64,000 nucleotides of DNA from Hydra vulgaris (taxonomy: Eukaryota; Cnidaria; Hydrozoa; Anthoathecata; Hydridae): positions 31,946,001 to 32,010,000 of the forward strand of contig NC_088921.1 in NCBI RefSeq assembly GCF_038396675.1, given 5' to 3'. Made by a program: the position numbers and the translations under genes. Within the stretch, counting starts at the first letter, position 1. Every line of letters starts with the position of its first letter. The notes beneath the pieces are model-generated. The model was not told where the DNA came from. It did no database searches and worked only from the letters and a program-made list of their open reading frames with translations. Shown here in pieces: positions 25,850 to 37,661 of the stretch.

Positions 25850-26317
25850 CTTATTTACTTTTAAATTTTTTCTTATAATTTACATAAAATTTAATTAAAA
25901 AAAAAAATTAATTTACAAATTTTTAATTAATTTATTTAAAAATAAATAAAATATCTAATTAAAAATAACTTTTACATAAACTGTTGAACTTTCATGAATG
26001 CCATCCAAATTCACTAACTTTTTATTGATACATAAAAAATTTGAAACTTTATCATCTTCAAAATTACATATCATCACTTAGAAAGTATCATGAAACATAA
26101 TTTTTTTATTTATCCACAAACTCTATATCTGGCTTTCATAATAAATAATTTTTTTATACTCTTTCTTGAAAAAATATTTTTTGTCTACTCTGGACTCACT
26201 TTGTACAGAAACCATCAAATCCTACATCCACTATATATTTCAGTAATGTAGTCAAAATATAAAGTTCTAGATTCAACTCAAGACCATAATTACATTTTTA
26301 ATTTAGGTTATTAATGT
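25850..26317. other. stretch without a recognisable gene
   Basis: AT-rich, with no coding or element signal. Confidence 0.45.
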
Positions 26318-26468
26318 GCTTCAAGAAGACCTAACAGTCTTTTCATAGAGCATCGTGAAATAGCATTTAAAAAGAAGTTCACACCATTTTATTAAGAGCA
26401 CATTTCAAACCTCAACACTCTTGACTCTGAGATCAGGGTTCCAACCACTGCACCATACACGGTCTAAC
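26318..26468 (-). mobile_element. SINE (family A), diverged, reverse orientation
   Basis: Read inverted, it shows a tRNA-like head (ATGGTGCAGTGGTTGGAACC) and the body landmarks found at 3.2 kb (GTGAACTTC, then GCTATTTCACGATGC). More diverged than the copies at 3 and 5 kb. Confidence 0.65.
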
Positions 26469-27000
26469 CACAGCTGCGCAATTCTTTTTTTTAATTAATC
26501 ATCCAATATAGTTACAGGAAAAAAATGTTTACAAAAAAAAATAAAAATTCTAAAAATGATACTAATAAGTTAAGTTAATATAACAATGATAAAACTAAAA
26601 ACAAAAAAATAATAATAAAAGATTATAACTGTTAATAACAATGGTAAAAATATTTGTCAATATTGAGTCAAGACAAGACCGAGACACAAGAACAATGATT
26701 AAGACCACAAGACATAATAAATTTGTCTGATGTAGAAGAGAGCTTAATTTTTAAATTTTTTCAAATTATTCAAACAAATTTTTTCATAATAATTTTCAAA
26801 TGCTTTATTTGTCATTTGTTGGTTACTATTTCCTAATTTTTGAAGAAAAAAAGTTTTGTTAAGTAAAGCAATTTCAACTTTTAACAATTATAAATTATAG
26901 TTCTATAGATTTCTATACAAGACAAACTTTAAATATCACTTACCATTTATTTAAGAAGTTGAGTTCTCAAGCATAATAAACTTTGTTGTTAATATTTTAT

Positions 27001-27193
27001 TATATAGGAGTGCTCTGACGTCATAGATAATATTGGTCAACAGTACTATTAAATGAACCAAGAAAAAAAAAAGTTTTTTAAAATTAGACGTGTGGCCAAA
27101 TAGCCGTTAAACTTTCACGTTTTTTCTAAAGAGATGAAGTACTTTTTCTAATTAACATCACTGCGTGTGGAGTGCGCTGCAAATTTGTCATCA
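27001..27193 (+). promoter_or_regulatory. probable promoter and 5' leader of the lipid-transfer gene
   Basis: A perfect CRE palindrome TGACGTCA lies at 27016-27023, 171 bp before the ATG, with a TATATA run just upstream (27000-27005). No upstream coding exon with a fitting splice donor was seen. Confidence 0.5.
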
Positions 27194-28039
27194 ATGGCGG
27201 GTAATGAAATAGTTGGTAATATCGTAAGAGAATATAGAATAGTTTTACCCATATCTGTTGAAGAATATCAGGTTGCACAACTTTATGCAGTTGCTGAAGC
27301 TAGTAAAAATGAAACTGGTGGTGGAGAAGGTATCGAAGTAATAACCAATGAACCTTTTGAATCCACAATTGAAGGGGAATGCAGTGGTAAGGTTTTTAAA
27401 GGACAATATACTCACAAAGTTATTCATCTTTCACAAAAGGTACCAAGAATTATTCGAGCGTTAGCTCCTAAAGGTAGTTTGGAAATAATCGAAAAAGCTT
27501 GGAATGCTTACCCTTATTGTAGGACCGTTTATACAAATGATTACATGGCTGATAATTTTTTTATTGTTATTGAATCACGACACGAGTCTGGTACAGGTGA
27601 TATAGAAAATGTGCATCAGTTGTCAAAAAAAAAATTAGAAAAAAGGAATGTTGATGTAATTGATATTGTTAATGATCCTTGTCGACCAAATGACTATAAA
27701 GCTGAAGAAGATCCATCTAAAGTAAAATCTGAAAAAACTGGACGTGGTCCACTTATTGGAGCTGATTGGAGTAAAAACCAAAATCCTGTAATGTGTTGTT
27801 ATAAGCTGTATGATGTGAAATTTAAATGGTTAGGGCTTCAAACACATGTTGAAAGTTTAATTATGAAATCAGTGAGAAATTTGTTGTTTAATTTCCATCG
27901 TCAGGTATTTTGTTGGATTGATAAATGGCATGGTATGACAATTGAGGACATTCGTGTTCTTGAAGAGCAAACAAAAAAAGATCTTGACCAGATGAGACAA
28001 TCTGGTGAGGTCAAAGGAACTGTCATGAAAGAGAAATAA
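27194..28039 (+). CDS. class I phosphatidylinositol transfer protein (intronless)
   Basis: 281 codons in one exon. The product is a soluble START-like (PITP) protein that exchanges phosphatidylinositol and phosphatidylcholine between membranes and supports PI kinases. Visible signatures: [20 protein letters not shown] near the N-terminus; [20 protein letters not shown] (the conserved Thr); [33 protein letters not shown]; and C-terminal [13 protein letters not shown]. Family length is about 270. Extra residues sit at the N-terminus and at about 50-60. The membrane-docking Trp-Trp of vertebrate PITP-alpha reads Trp-Leu here (KFKWLGLQ). I chose the ATG at 27194 (ATCAATGGCG, A at -3 and G at +4); the frame is open further upstream only from a GTG. 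The other two host genes are intron-rich, so lack of introns is notable. Alpha/beta isoform cannot be assigned. Confidence 0.95.
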   Translation: MAGNEIVGNIVREYRIVLPISVEEYQVAQLYAVAEASKNETGGGEGIEVITNEPFESTIEGECSGKVFKGQYTHKVIHLSQKVPRIIRALAPKGSLEIIEKAWNAYPYCRTVYTNDYMADNFFIVIESRHESGTGDIENVHQLSKKKLEKRNVDVIDIVNDPCRPNDYKAEEDPSKVKSEKTGRGPLIGADWSKNQNPVMCCYKLYDVKFKWLGLQTHVESLIMKSVRNLLFNFHRQVFCWIDKWHGMTIEDIRVLEEQTKKDLDQMRQSGEVKGTVMKEK

Positions 28040-28980
28040 CTTAAGTTTTTATCTTTATTTTTTCAAATATAAATTTAATTATTATTTTTTTTGTAATAGA
28101 ACTCTGGCGCTTAGTTTAGCAATATGTTAATACATGTATACTACATCGACTTTGTTATTCTCTCATTGTAAATTATACAACAATTTAATATAATTGAAGG
28201 AGTTGTCTTTTTCTAAAAATATCAAGCGTAGTACCTTAATCTTATAATTGATTTTAAAAATACTAAACTTGTAACAGTAATTTTGGTTTTGGTTTTATTT
28301 TGATTCCAATTTTACATAAGTTCTTAACAAGTTGTTAAAAGTTTTATTGTCTAAAATTTATATCGTCTTAAAGTCAATTTAAATTTTATTGTTTATTTTG
28401 ATGCATCATTTAGTTAAAATATTTCAATTCATTAGTACTGTGTGTGAAAAACTGAAGTTTGATTTGCTATTATCTAAGTATAATTTAAATTATTTTTGTT
28501 TTACAAATTTTTATAGTTAAATGCTCATCTAGAAGTGATGTAAATTTATTTGAGCCCTTGTAAATTTTAAGAATATAATGCGATAAAAATTCATTTTACT
28601 TGTAATACATGTAGTTGAGATCAAAAATAATTTACATAGAAAGGTTGTTGAATAAGTATTTTGAATACTGTGAAAATATAAGAAGTGTGAAATCTCTTTG
28701 TGTATATAACACTTTTTATATTGAAACATTATAACCTTAGTTTTTGTGTGATTTATTTTAAAATAGAGTCTTGATTTTAATTTTTTATATTGATATAAGG
28801 TTTATTAAATTACATTAAAGGACAATGAAACCAATGTTTTAACTTGATATTAATGGTAATAATGAGTTAATATATATTTACTCAGCATGGCTTAGTTACA
28901 GTTTATTAGTACAAAACCAGAGACTACAGTTGTGAGAAAGGTAGTCTAACTTTGTCAATAAATTTATATTTAAAAAAAAA
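28040..28980 (+). terminator. 3' untranslated region with poly(A) signal
   Basis: An AATAAA at 28957-28962 is followed 9 nt later by an A9 tract (28972-28980). It could be a normal cleavage site or the relic tail of a retrocopy. The sequence from the stop to here is AT-rich without other features, giving a 3' leader of about 920 nt. Confidence 0.5.
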
Positions 28981-29439
28981 CCTGTTTTTTATATGCATTT
29001 ATAATTAGTATATAGTAATAGTTCATTTTATATAGTAATAATGAAATAGTATACTGTAATTAATAGTTCAATGTTTTTTTAGTAATTAGGTTAATTATAA
29101 TCATAACATCAAGATATATTTAGAAAGGTAAAGCTAATTAGTTCTGGCTTAAGCAATTCTTTTATGATCCGGTGATCTTTTATGCCGCTCACATATTGTG
29201 TTGGTAAAAACCAACTATTATACTTAGTAAAAGAATTTATTACATTTTTCTAAGTTTTGATGCATTTAACTACATACAATAACTTGGTAACGTCCCTATT
29301 AACGGTAAACAGTTTTACCCAACAAAACACAAAAATACTTAATTAAAAAACTGAAAAGTGTATTTGCATTGGTTGAAGATCATTAACTAAAATAATGCAA
29401 AATTAGGCAGTTGTTTTTAGCAACTTCAGTGCATTCTGC
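28981..29439. other. stretch without a recognisable gene
   Basis: No coding or repeat signal identified. Confidence 0.4.
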
Positions 29440-30275
29440 TTTGGTCAAAAAATAAGTTAAGTAAAGAAGGTAAATGATTCGGGTTGTCTGGAAAGCGAGT
29501 TGGAAAGTTGACTATTTGAGTTAGGGATCGAGAAAGGCAAAAGTTGTGGGCTTTAATGCCTGCAGAATCACTTACACTAGAGCCAAGCTATTCAGTGTGG
29601 TGAGTATTAAAGTCACCGACAACAACAATATTAGCTGATAGATAAAAAGAGAGAGCTTGGTCAATATCATCAGAAATAACATCAAAAAGAGTTCAGTCTT
29701 CAGATGAAGGAGAGCAATATAGAACAAAGAGAAAGACGATAGAGTGAAGTGGTGCTAAACGAAAGCACATAAAAGAATAGTCTGTGGATCTTAGTTTCAC
29801 GACAAATGGGTAAATTCTTACGAATGTAAATGCCCAGGCTAAGCATTTGACCATTGGAATCTCTACGAATTAAAGGAAGATAACCATCAACACTAAGATC
29901 GCAAGATGAGACAGCTGAATTCAAATTAGTCTCACAAAGAGCAAGTAGGTCTGGTGAACTTTGCAAGAGATAACAGAAGAAAAGTTACTTCGAAGACCAC
30001 GAGTATTAGTGAATGATAGGTTTAGAGAACTTGGTGGTGATAATGGTTTTTTGTGTTTTATAGTTTTTGGTACTTTATTCATTTTTAAATTTGTTGAAGA
30101 ACTTGACTCAAAGCATAGATAGCACTCAGAACACTGTTTAATAGCCCAAGCAATTGCCATATTACTATTAATAAACCTTAGGCCGTAACAAAGGGCTCCA
30201 AATGTGGCCTCGGCAATGCACATCAAAAGTACAAACAGGGACACCATCCAAGCGCAACATAGCACTGTTTATACT
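29440..30275 (-). pseudogene. LINE endonuclease region (fragment 1)
   Basis: Minus-strand pieces follow the order of a non-LTR retrotransposon AP-endonuclease. They are SLNLSFTNTRGLRSNFSSV; LLALCETNLNSAVSSCDLSV; LSLGIYIRKNLPICRET; NIVVVGDFNTHHTE (GDFN motif); and LTQIVNFPTRFPDNPNH. At least two frameshifts and one stop (after HHTE) break it. The reverse transcriptase part is absent downstream. Confidence 0.85.
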
Positions 30276-30780
30276 TTGATATTTTCAGCTGTTGATGGAA
30301 TCAGCCTCTCTGAGAGCTACCACAGAGTTCATGAAACCCGACAACCAGCCGGCCTCAGAACCTTAAAACGGAGTTTTAGAACTGTACCCTCATTAGGAGA
30401 TAATAGAATAAGTTGTCTAGTCATAAAAATAGAGACACAAGCAAAACCAATGGATTGAGTCAAGAAGATCCAGCATTCAACATTCTAACTGGAAACAATG
30501 TATAGAAAATACATTTGCGCAAGTCTAATAAATGAAGAAGGGGTGCGAGGCTGGTCAACAGATAAAATCTGATAGCCCCTTAAGTCTTTGCCTTGGAAAC
30601 CTTATACAACACAGTAGCCGGATGCATTTAACATCTGCCCAAGATGAGTATTTTTATCAAGACACCATCTCTAGCCTTTACTCAACCAAGAGCCCCAAGG
30701 CAGGGGGTGCTTTGAGTTGAAGTTGGCATCTCCTAGTCTTTGCCTAAAAAGGTTGTATCCTACAAGTCAGCAGAACATAT
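30276..30780 (-). mobile_element. probable 5' part of LINE fragment 1
   Basis: Less AT-rich sequence continuous with the endonuclease fragment, with no clear open frame. Assigned by continuity and base composition only. Confidence 0.35.
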
Positions 30781-31069
30781 ATATATTGAAGGCAGCAGGG
30801 CATATATATATTGAAGAGCAAACAAAATAAATACAAATAGCACTTGGAATTGAGTCCCCTTGAAAAATAAGATTATAAATAACTACATATTTATAAAGAT
30901 AATAAAAATTAAACAGGAACTTTCCTGTATTTTGCTAAAATAAATCTATCGATAATGATATTACAATCTATATATTGTACGGAATCGCTTTCAATATAAA
31001 GCATAGATTATAAGGAAAACGTTTGGTGAGCTAAGCTGCTTAGTAAATAAATCATTATCTTATTATCTT

Positions 31070-31219
<150 letters not shown>

Positions 31220-31247
31220 AAATGACTGGCGTTGCCACATTCATTTC

Positions 31248-32573
31248 CAGGGCCGGATTAAGCCTTTTTTCGTGCCCAAGACACAAACCCACATCGGTGC
31301 CCCTTTCTGCCCGGGGCCCCTGATTTTTCGCTGACTGTGACCGCTGGTATGTTCAATATTATGCAAAGAAAACAGTTGTTGACAAATATGTTTGTAGTTT
31401 GTACTACTATCACTCATATAAAACTTACAATAAAGTATTTCTGTATTAAAATCAATAGTTAATAAATTTTGAAATAATAATAGACAAATTGTATTTTTTA
31501 TTAGATGAAAAAATCAAAAAGAAATTGTCATTTACATTTTAAAATTTTTTTCTAGATTTACATCTACCAAAGTCTTTGAGTATATCGTCATAGTTAATTT
31601 TGCGCAACATATCTGCCTCAATCATAAGCAGAGATAAGGAATCGAGCCTTTAGTAACCATTAATGTTAAAAATTTTTAGTAACCATTAATGTTAAAAATA
31701 TGCGGAAGGCGATTTCAACATTTGGAAAGGCACACTCAATATTGTCTCTAACTATTACTTGGTATAATTCTCCATGATTGAACGTGTTGTTTTCCGATTT
31801 CGATGCAGCTGGAAACTTGTGTCGAATATAAATGAAACTGTTGTAGTTCAGTATATATCTTTCAAATTCATTCCTAGATTTATGCAAATGATCTGCTAGT
31901 GAAGAATACAAATCAGCACACGTTTTTAAGTTCACATGCTCTTTTTGGAGAGTCTGACTAACCCTGTGAAAATGCTGTAATATCTCTTTCCAAAAAACAA
32001 GCATGAAAGCAAATTCTGATTCTTGCATCTTCTTTGCAATGTTTTCTGCTTGTCTTCTGGTGTCTCCTTTCTGTGACTGATCTTCATGTATACATTCTAA
32101 TAAACACTTAACTGAACACGTTTCATTTTGGGATCCAAAATTGAAAAAAGTATGCGAAAAGATGTAAATAAAAATAATTAAAAGATATAAAACGAAAATG
32201 TAATTTACTTAAAAATTAAAAAATTATGCAAAATAAGGCTACAAAACAAGAAACTTAAGGTGTAAGCTCCTATAAATAATTCCTTAATATCAGAATCAAT
32301 AAAAATGATAAAACAAACGATAAAACAGCTTTAATAAAAGCGCAAAAAAAAAAGTCATTAAAGCGCGAAAAAAATAATTAGTTTAAAAAAAAGCCAAATA
32401 GAAAAAACTGGCTCATTCATAGCTTAATTTTTAAGCATTCAAGATTTTACCAAACAGTTTTTTCTGGACTTAAATTTGTTAAAAAAAAAATATTTATTGA
32501 GGACTTTTGGCGCCCCTAAACGCTTGGTGCCCAAGGCAAATGCCTTGTTTTCCTAATGATTAATCCAGGCCTA
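31248..32573 (-). mobile_element. hAT-type element with transposase remnant
   Basis: The left end is CAGGGCCGGATTAAGCC. The right end inverts to TAGGCCTGGATTAATC. Flanking 8-mers TTCATTTC (31240-31247) and ATCATTTC (32574-32581) match at 7 of 8 positions. GTGCCC/GGGCAC blocks lie just inside both ends. Length is 1326 bp, too short for a full hAT gene. Right-flank sequence resembles the reversed SINE A body. Confidence 0.78.
31550..32130 (-). pseudogene. ZMYM1-like hAT transposase, C-terminal fragment
   Basis: The longest frame (32028-31666) starts in MQESEFAFMLVFWKEILQ and includes LKTCADLYSSLADHLHKSRN, typical of the middle part of DUF4371/hAT transposases. The C-terminal dimerisation part (about 31625-31560, reading LSLLMIEADMLRKINYDD) is in a different frame. 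The shift coincides with a tandem duplication of about 24 bp (AGTAACCATTAATGTTAAAA) at 31650-31700. The N-terminal half, including the catalytic Asp region, is missing. Confidence 0.85.
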
Positions 32574-33000
32574 ATCATTTCATAGAGTCCTTTAACAATA
32601 GCATTTAAAGTCTACATGGGTTTAATAAGTTTACAAAAAAATATTTTTTGCAAAAAATACTACATGAAGAATATAGATTAAAAACTCCGTTGCAATATAA
32701 ATATTAAAATCTTTCATCAAACAAATTTGAAATAAGTATGCTGTAGCATGTCAAATATATATAGAAATGTCAGAAATTAAGAAGATGCAATTTGATTTGT
32801 CCTTTAAAAGTGAAAAGTGCTATTCAAATTTTTTATACTGTTATTTTTCAATTGATTCCATAATGATGGACTTTGGCTCATGATTGAAAATCTTGAAACT
32901 TGTGATTTTACTCTGCTCAAGTGATAGTTATGATTGGTATTTGACCGAAGATTTTATTTTTGAGAAATAGCCGATGTAAAAGTATCAGAAAGTACTTTTG
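32574..33000. other. no gene; SINE body remnant at the left edge
   Basis: 32574-32630 (TTTCATAGAGTCCTTTAACA, then GCATTTAAAG) resembles the reversed SINE A body. Nothing else recognised. Confidence 0.4.
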
Positions 33001-33300
33001 GCAACATGTTGTTCTTATATTTATTCATAAATATTTAAAGTAAATTAAGTTTTGATATGTTTAAGACTTTCATATACTTCATTACAGGTAAAGGGTTTTC
33101 TAATCTCTTTAAATTGTTAATTGCTTTACAAGCGCAGTTTTGTAAGCTCTCTAATCTTATTAATTTAGTTTTGTGTGTGTTAGCCCAAATAATATTAGCG
33201 TAGGAGAGATGACAATGAACAGGACTGAGGTAAAGCATTTTGCGCAATTTATAATCAAGAAAAGCCCTAGATTTATATAATACACATAACAGAAGATATT
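33001..33300 (-). pseudogene. LINE reverse transcriptase C-terminal fragment (fragment 2)
   Basis: The minus-strand frame 33247-33035 includes VHCHLSYANIIWANTHKTKL and LQNCACKAINNLKRLE, characteristic of the thumb/C-terminal part of jockey- or CR1-like reverse transcriptases. It is truncated on both sides and lies tail to head with the plus-strand LINE starting near 33.38 kb. Confidence 0.82.
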
Positions 33301-33379
33301 TTGGTTTTAATGAGACTAATATAAGAAGTATAAATAAAAATTTTGATAAACTAAAACACTTTCTATTGACGAATCATTT

Positions 33380-36150
33380 CAAACGAACTCAAATTTTCAA
33401 ATTCCAAATTTGAAAATAATACAAACAAAGGGGGGAGGAGGGATCGTTACGTATATCCGAAATAATCAAGTGTTTAAAGTACGACAAGACCTCTTCGTCT
33501 ATGACACTGATAGCGAAGTCTTTACTATTCAGATAACGGGTAATAAATCAAAAAATATTATAATTTCCAATTGCTATAGACCTCCAGAAGATGATATAAT
33601 TAAATTTTCAAATTATTTTAATGAAATTTTTCTCAAAATAAATGACAATGGAAAATATATTTTCTTTATTGGGGATTTAAATATTAACAGTCTAAAGTAC
33701 AAAGAAAATGCGATTACTAAACTCTTTTTTGATAATCTGTTTTAATTGTGTATACTTCCAATCATCAACACCCGGGTAACTCCAACCTCCGTCTCTGCTA
33801 AAGACAATATATTAACAAATACATTTAGATACATTAGAAACCTCTTCAAAAGCAGGAATTATCAAAACCAATATATCAGATCATTTTCCTATTTATTTTT
33901 CATTATATCAAGATTTAAGAACCTATGACAATCCTAAAACCAAAGTTTATAAAAGAAAATCAACCAGTTCTTTTTTAAAAATTTTAAAGACTCGCTATCG
34001 GTATTAAATTGGGATGGAGTGTATCAAGAATGTAACCTTAGATACACAAACTCCGCATACAATTTATTTATAAACATTTTTCTAAATCACTACAATAGAT
34101 ATTTCCTTGTTGAAGAGAGAGAAATAAAGCTAAAATATTTAAACTGCCCATGGATAACTAACGGGGTCAGAAAATCATCAAAAACAAAGCAAAAACTCTA
34201 TATCAAGTATCTAAAAAATAGAAACTAACTTAATTACATACTAGGAATACAAAAATCTATTGGAAAAAATTAGAAAGAATTCAAAAAAATATATTATTCA
34301 AAACAACTACAAAAAAGAAAAAGTGATATTAAAAAAACCTCGAACATAATGAAAGAAATAATAGGTAAAAACCATACAAAATCAAATATTTTACCCGATA
34401 AAATTATCGTTAACGAAACTGAATATATCGACAAAATTTCTATCGCTGAAAACTTCAATAGCTTTTTTGCAAACATAGGTCCTAATATGGCTTCAAAAAT
34501 TCAATGCCCTTATATCTCCTTCGAAACCTATATCACAAACCAACATTTCTGTTTAAATATTTTTGCTAGACTAAACCATGAAAAACTAGAAATTGCAAAA
34601 AACTCGCTTAAGACAAAAAAGGCTCCTGGGACAGACGACATTTGTAGCTATATAGTTGTAAATGTGTTTCCGGTGATAAAACAACCAATCTATGAAATAT
34701 TTAAATCTTCAATTATTATAGGATCTGTACCGAATAAATTAAAAATAGCTAAGGTAATACCAATATTAAAAACCGAGGATTCATTTACACTAAATAACTA
34801 CAGACCTATTGTGTTTTCAAAACTTTTGGAGAGAGTAATATACAATAAACTGTATAAATATCTAACAAATAACAAAATCCTAAATGAAAAACAGTTTGGC
34901 TTCCAAAAGCAACATTCAACCGAACACGCAATTCTTGATCTTATAAATAATATAAACGACTCCTTTGAAAACAAGAAATACGTGTAAGGCGTTTGACACA
35001 GTAGATCACGCTATCTTTATTAGGAAAATGGAAAAATATGGAATAAAAAGTTTAAAATTTCTTTAATATACAGAAAACAGTGCGTTATTGCTCATGGAAA
35101 AAATTTTTTTAAACTACTCAAAATAAAATGCGGTGTTCTCCAAGATTCCATTCTTGCACCTCTTTTATTTTTAATATACATAAACAATCTTCCTAAAGCG
35201 TCAAGTAAGTTGGATGCCATAATGTTCGCAGACGACACTAATTTATTTTATGCATCCTCATCAATTACAGAACTTTATGAAACTACAAATACTGAACTTG
35301 AAAAAATAAAAAAATTGGGTAAAATCTAACAAATTACTGCTAAACACAGAAAAAACCAAATACATTCTTTTTCATTCTAACCTTATAAAAATACCTCCCT
35401 ATTTACCTTCGCTAAATATAGATACTAAAGAAATAGAGAGAACCCAAGCAACTAAATTTCTAGGGATACTTATTGATGAGAACATCTCATGGAAATCACA
35501 TACAGATATATTAAATACCAAACTATCAAAAAACATTGGTATCCTTTACAAAGCTAGTTCTATACTGTCTGTCTATACTTCTCGTTCATACAAAGCTATT
35601 ACATATACGCTAATGTTGCATGGGAGAGTACTTATAAATCCAAACTAACCACACTATATCGAAAACAAAAACTTGTTGCTAGAATAGTTTTTAGTGAGAA
35701 CAGACTCTCGCATGCTGAGCCACTTTTGAAAAATTTGAAAGCATTAAACGTATATCAAATCAATATATTCCAAAATTTGTTATCTATGCTCAAATACAAA
35801 CTTGGACTTGTTCCTTCTCACTTTTCAAAGAATTTCTTCCAAAATAGCAAAAATCGATACCATATAAGAGGAGCGGGAAACTTCAACGTACTTTTTAAAA
35901 AAACTAATCTCTCGCGCTTTTCCATTTCCGTACCGTGGTCTTTGTCTATATAACAAATTAATATCCAAAAATACTCAACTGAAAAAATTGAATAACTTAA
36001 ATACTCTGAAAACGTTATTAAAAGATCTCATTTTAAACACTATCAACTTTATGAATTTTTATTAACCCTAAAACATTTAAAACTATGTATAAAACTAACT
36101 TTGTTCCGAAACCAATGCAAACTCTAATAATTCTAAAAACTCTAAATAAC
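33380..36150 (+). pseudogene. non-LTR retrotransposon (jockey/CR1-like) endonuclease plus reverse transcriptase, broken
   Basis: In order: endonuclease pieces GGGGIVTYIRNN, NCYRPPEDD and FFIGDLNIN (33.42-33.70 kb), then an SDHFPIYF-type motif in another frame (about 33.88 kb). The RT domain follows: KKAPGTDDICSY (34.62), NNYRPIVFSKLLERV (34.80), FGFQKQHSTEHAILD (34.90), KAFDTVDHAI after a frameshift (34.99), then the catalytic-box MFADDTNLFYA (35.22), NTEKTKYILFH (35.35) and FLGILIDENISWKSH (35.46). At least five frame breaks make it inactive. The product would have copied LINE RNA into DNA at a nicked target. Nearly full domain order and plus orientation distinguish it from its truncated neighbours. 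Confidence 0.92.
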
Positions 36151-36152
36151 TC

Positions 36153-36205
<53 letters not shown>

Positions 36206-36207
36206 CG
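36151..36207 (+). repeat. (AAC)n tract at the LINE 3' end
   Basis: About 18 AAC units lie just past the LINE coding region. Many non-LTR elements end in short tandem tails, so this may be the element tail. An AT-rich stretch with AATAAAATTA follows near 36281. Confidence 0.85.
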
Positions 36208-36569
36208 AAACAGGCTTATTTATCAACACGTGAACGACTATTTAGCAAATCGTGTACCTACTTATATTTATGTGTATTGAAATAAAATTAAAAAAATTAT
36301 AAACTTCATTTTGTCTGCATTCTTTGTTGTTTGCAATTTTGCATTTTTTTTTTATTCTGCCGAAACTGATAACATTATTTTTTAAATATAAACTTATTTT
36401 AAATTAAAGTATCCAAAAATATTAGTAACGGTTACATAGCGGTTTTTAAAAAATTAAAAACAAAAAAAATATGATTTCTCTATGATAGGTTCTCATCAAA
36501 TATTACTTCTAGAAACATTGTATGATTTACTAGATTTGTTTTATTTTTATTGATTGACAGTTTTGGCAA

Positions 36570-37195
36570 TTTTATTTCATTGGAAAAAGGAAAACATTTA
36601 ATGATAGTTTATTTGCTATTAACCATTGGTTAAAACTTTCTAGTTCAGTGTTCATAATTTCGAACAATATTTTACATCGGAGTAATTTGTAGAATAAATT
36701 TGTATTGTTAGCATACATAATTGACGATATTTTATGAGAAGCTTTATTCATATCATTAATATACATTAAAAATAATAAAGGTTTCAAGATTGATCCCTGT
36801 TGGACTAGGCATACAATATCAAGAGCTCCTGACTCCTCCCGAACTACATACTGTTTTCTATTAAAAATATAACTTTTAAGTCATTAATATATGAGGCCTT
36901 TAATGCTGTATTGCTTTAACTTTGAAAGTAAAACTCCGTGATCAACAATATCGAATGCTTTATAGAGATCGATAAATACTCCTAATACTTGTTCACCTTT
37001 ATCAAAGGACATAGATATTTTATTGGCAAGTTTAATAATAGCATGTTCAGTAAAGCAGTATTTCTTAAATCCAAATTGATTTTTGTATAAAAGCGTATTT
37101 AATATCATGTAATCATAAATTCTATTAAAAATTACCATTTCAAATACTTTTAAATAAACAAGGAGTAGTGATATGGGATGGTCATTGCAAACAGA
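36570..37195 (-). pseudogene. LINE reverse transcriptase fragment 3
   Basis: Minus-strand frames give SLLLVYLKVFEMVIFNRIYD, NQFGFKKYCFTEHAIIKLAN and VFIDLYKAFDIVDHGVLL. A later frame has LLFLMYINDMNKASHKISS, with MYANNTNLF where YADD/FADD is expected. Catalytic Asp-Asp is thus changed to Asn-Asn. Both ends are missing. Confidence 0.87.
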
Positions 37196-37661
37196 TAAAC
37201 AATCACTTTGCTTGATAATTTAATTTTTTTTAATTATCGAAACATAAACAAGTATAGTGCACAAACGTTTTTTCTCTAAATCCCCACTATATGAAAAAGT
37301 TTTATATAAGTTTATAACTTTATATATAGTTTTATAAAATAAAAGTAGAGTATAATTAGTATAGTATAAAATTTTATAAACATATTATAATAGTTATAAA
37401 AAATATCAAAAATAAGACCAGGTCTTTTATAACTATATCTCGTATTTTATAACTCTTATTACGTATATAAAGTTAATAAGTTATAATGTAATTTTTATTT
37501 ATATTAGTTTTAAAACTTAAATAAATTAAAATTACGTTAACTAAATCAAAGAAACTATTTGACAAGATCTAAAAGTTTCTTATTATCTTCTATTACAAAT
37601 AAAAAGTTTATAAATTGGTATGTTTAACTAATTACAAGTAGAAAAAATTAAAAGTATTCAA
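37196..37661. other. AT-rich stretch without a gene
   Basis: TTTATAAC-type short repeats at 37290-37500; no coding signal. Confidence 0.45.

Noticed and set aside
27167-27193. N-terminal extension of the lipid-transfer protein
   Set aside because: The frame opens with GTG, not ATG. The ATG at 27194 has good start context and gives a family-like N-terminus.
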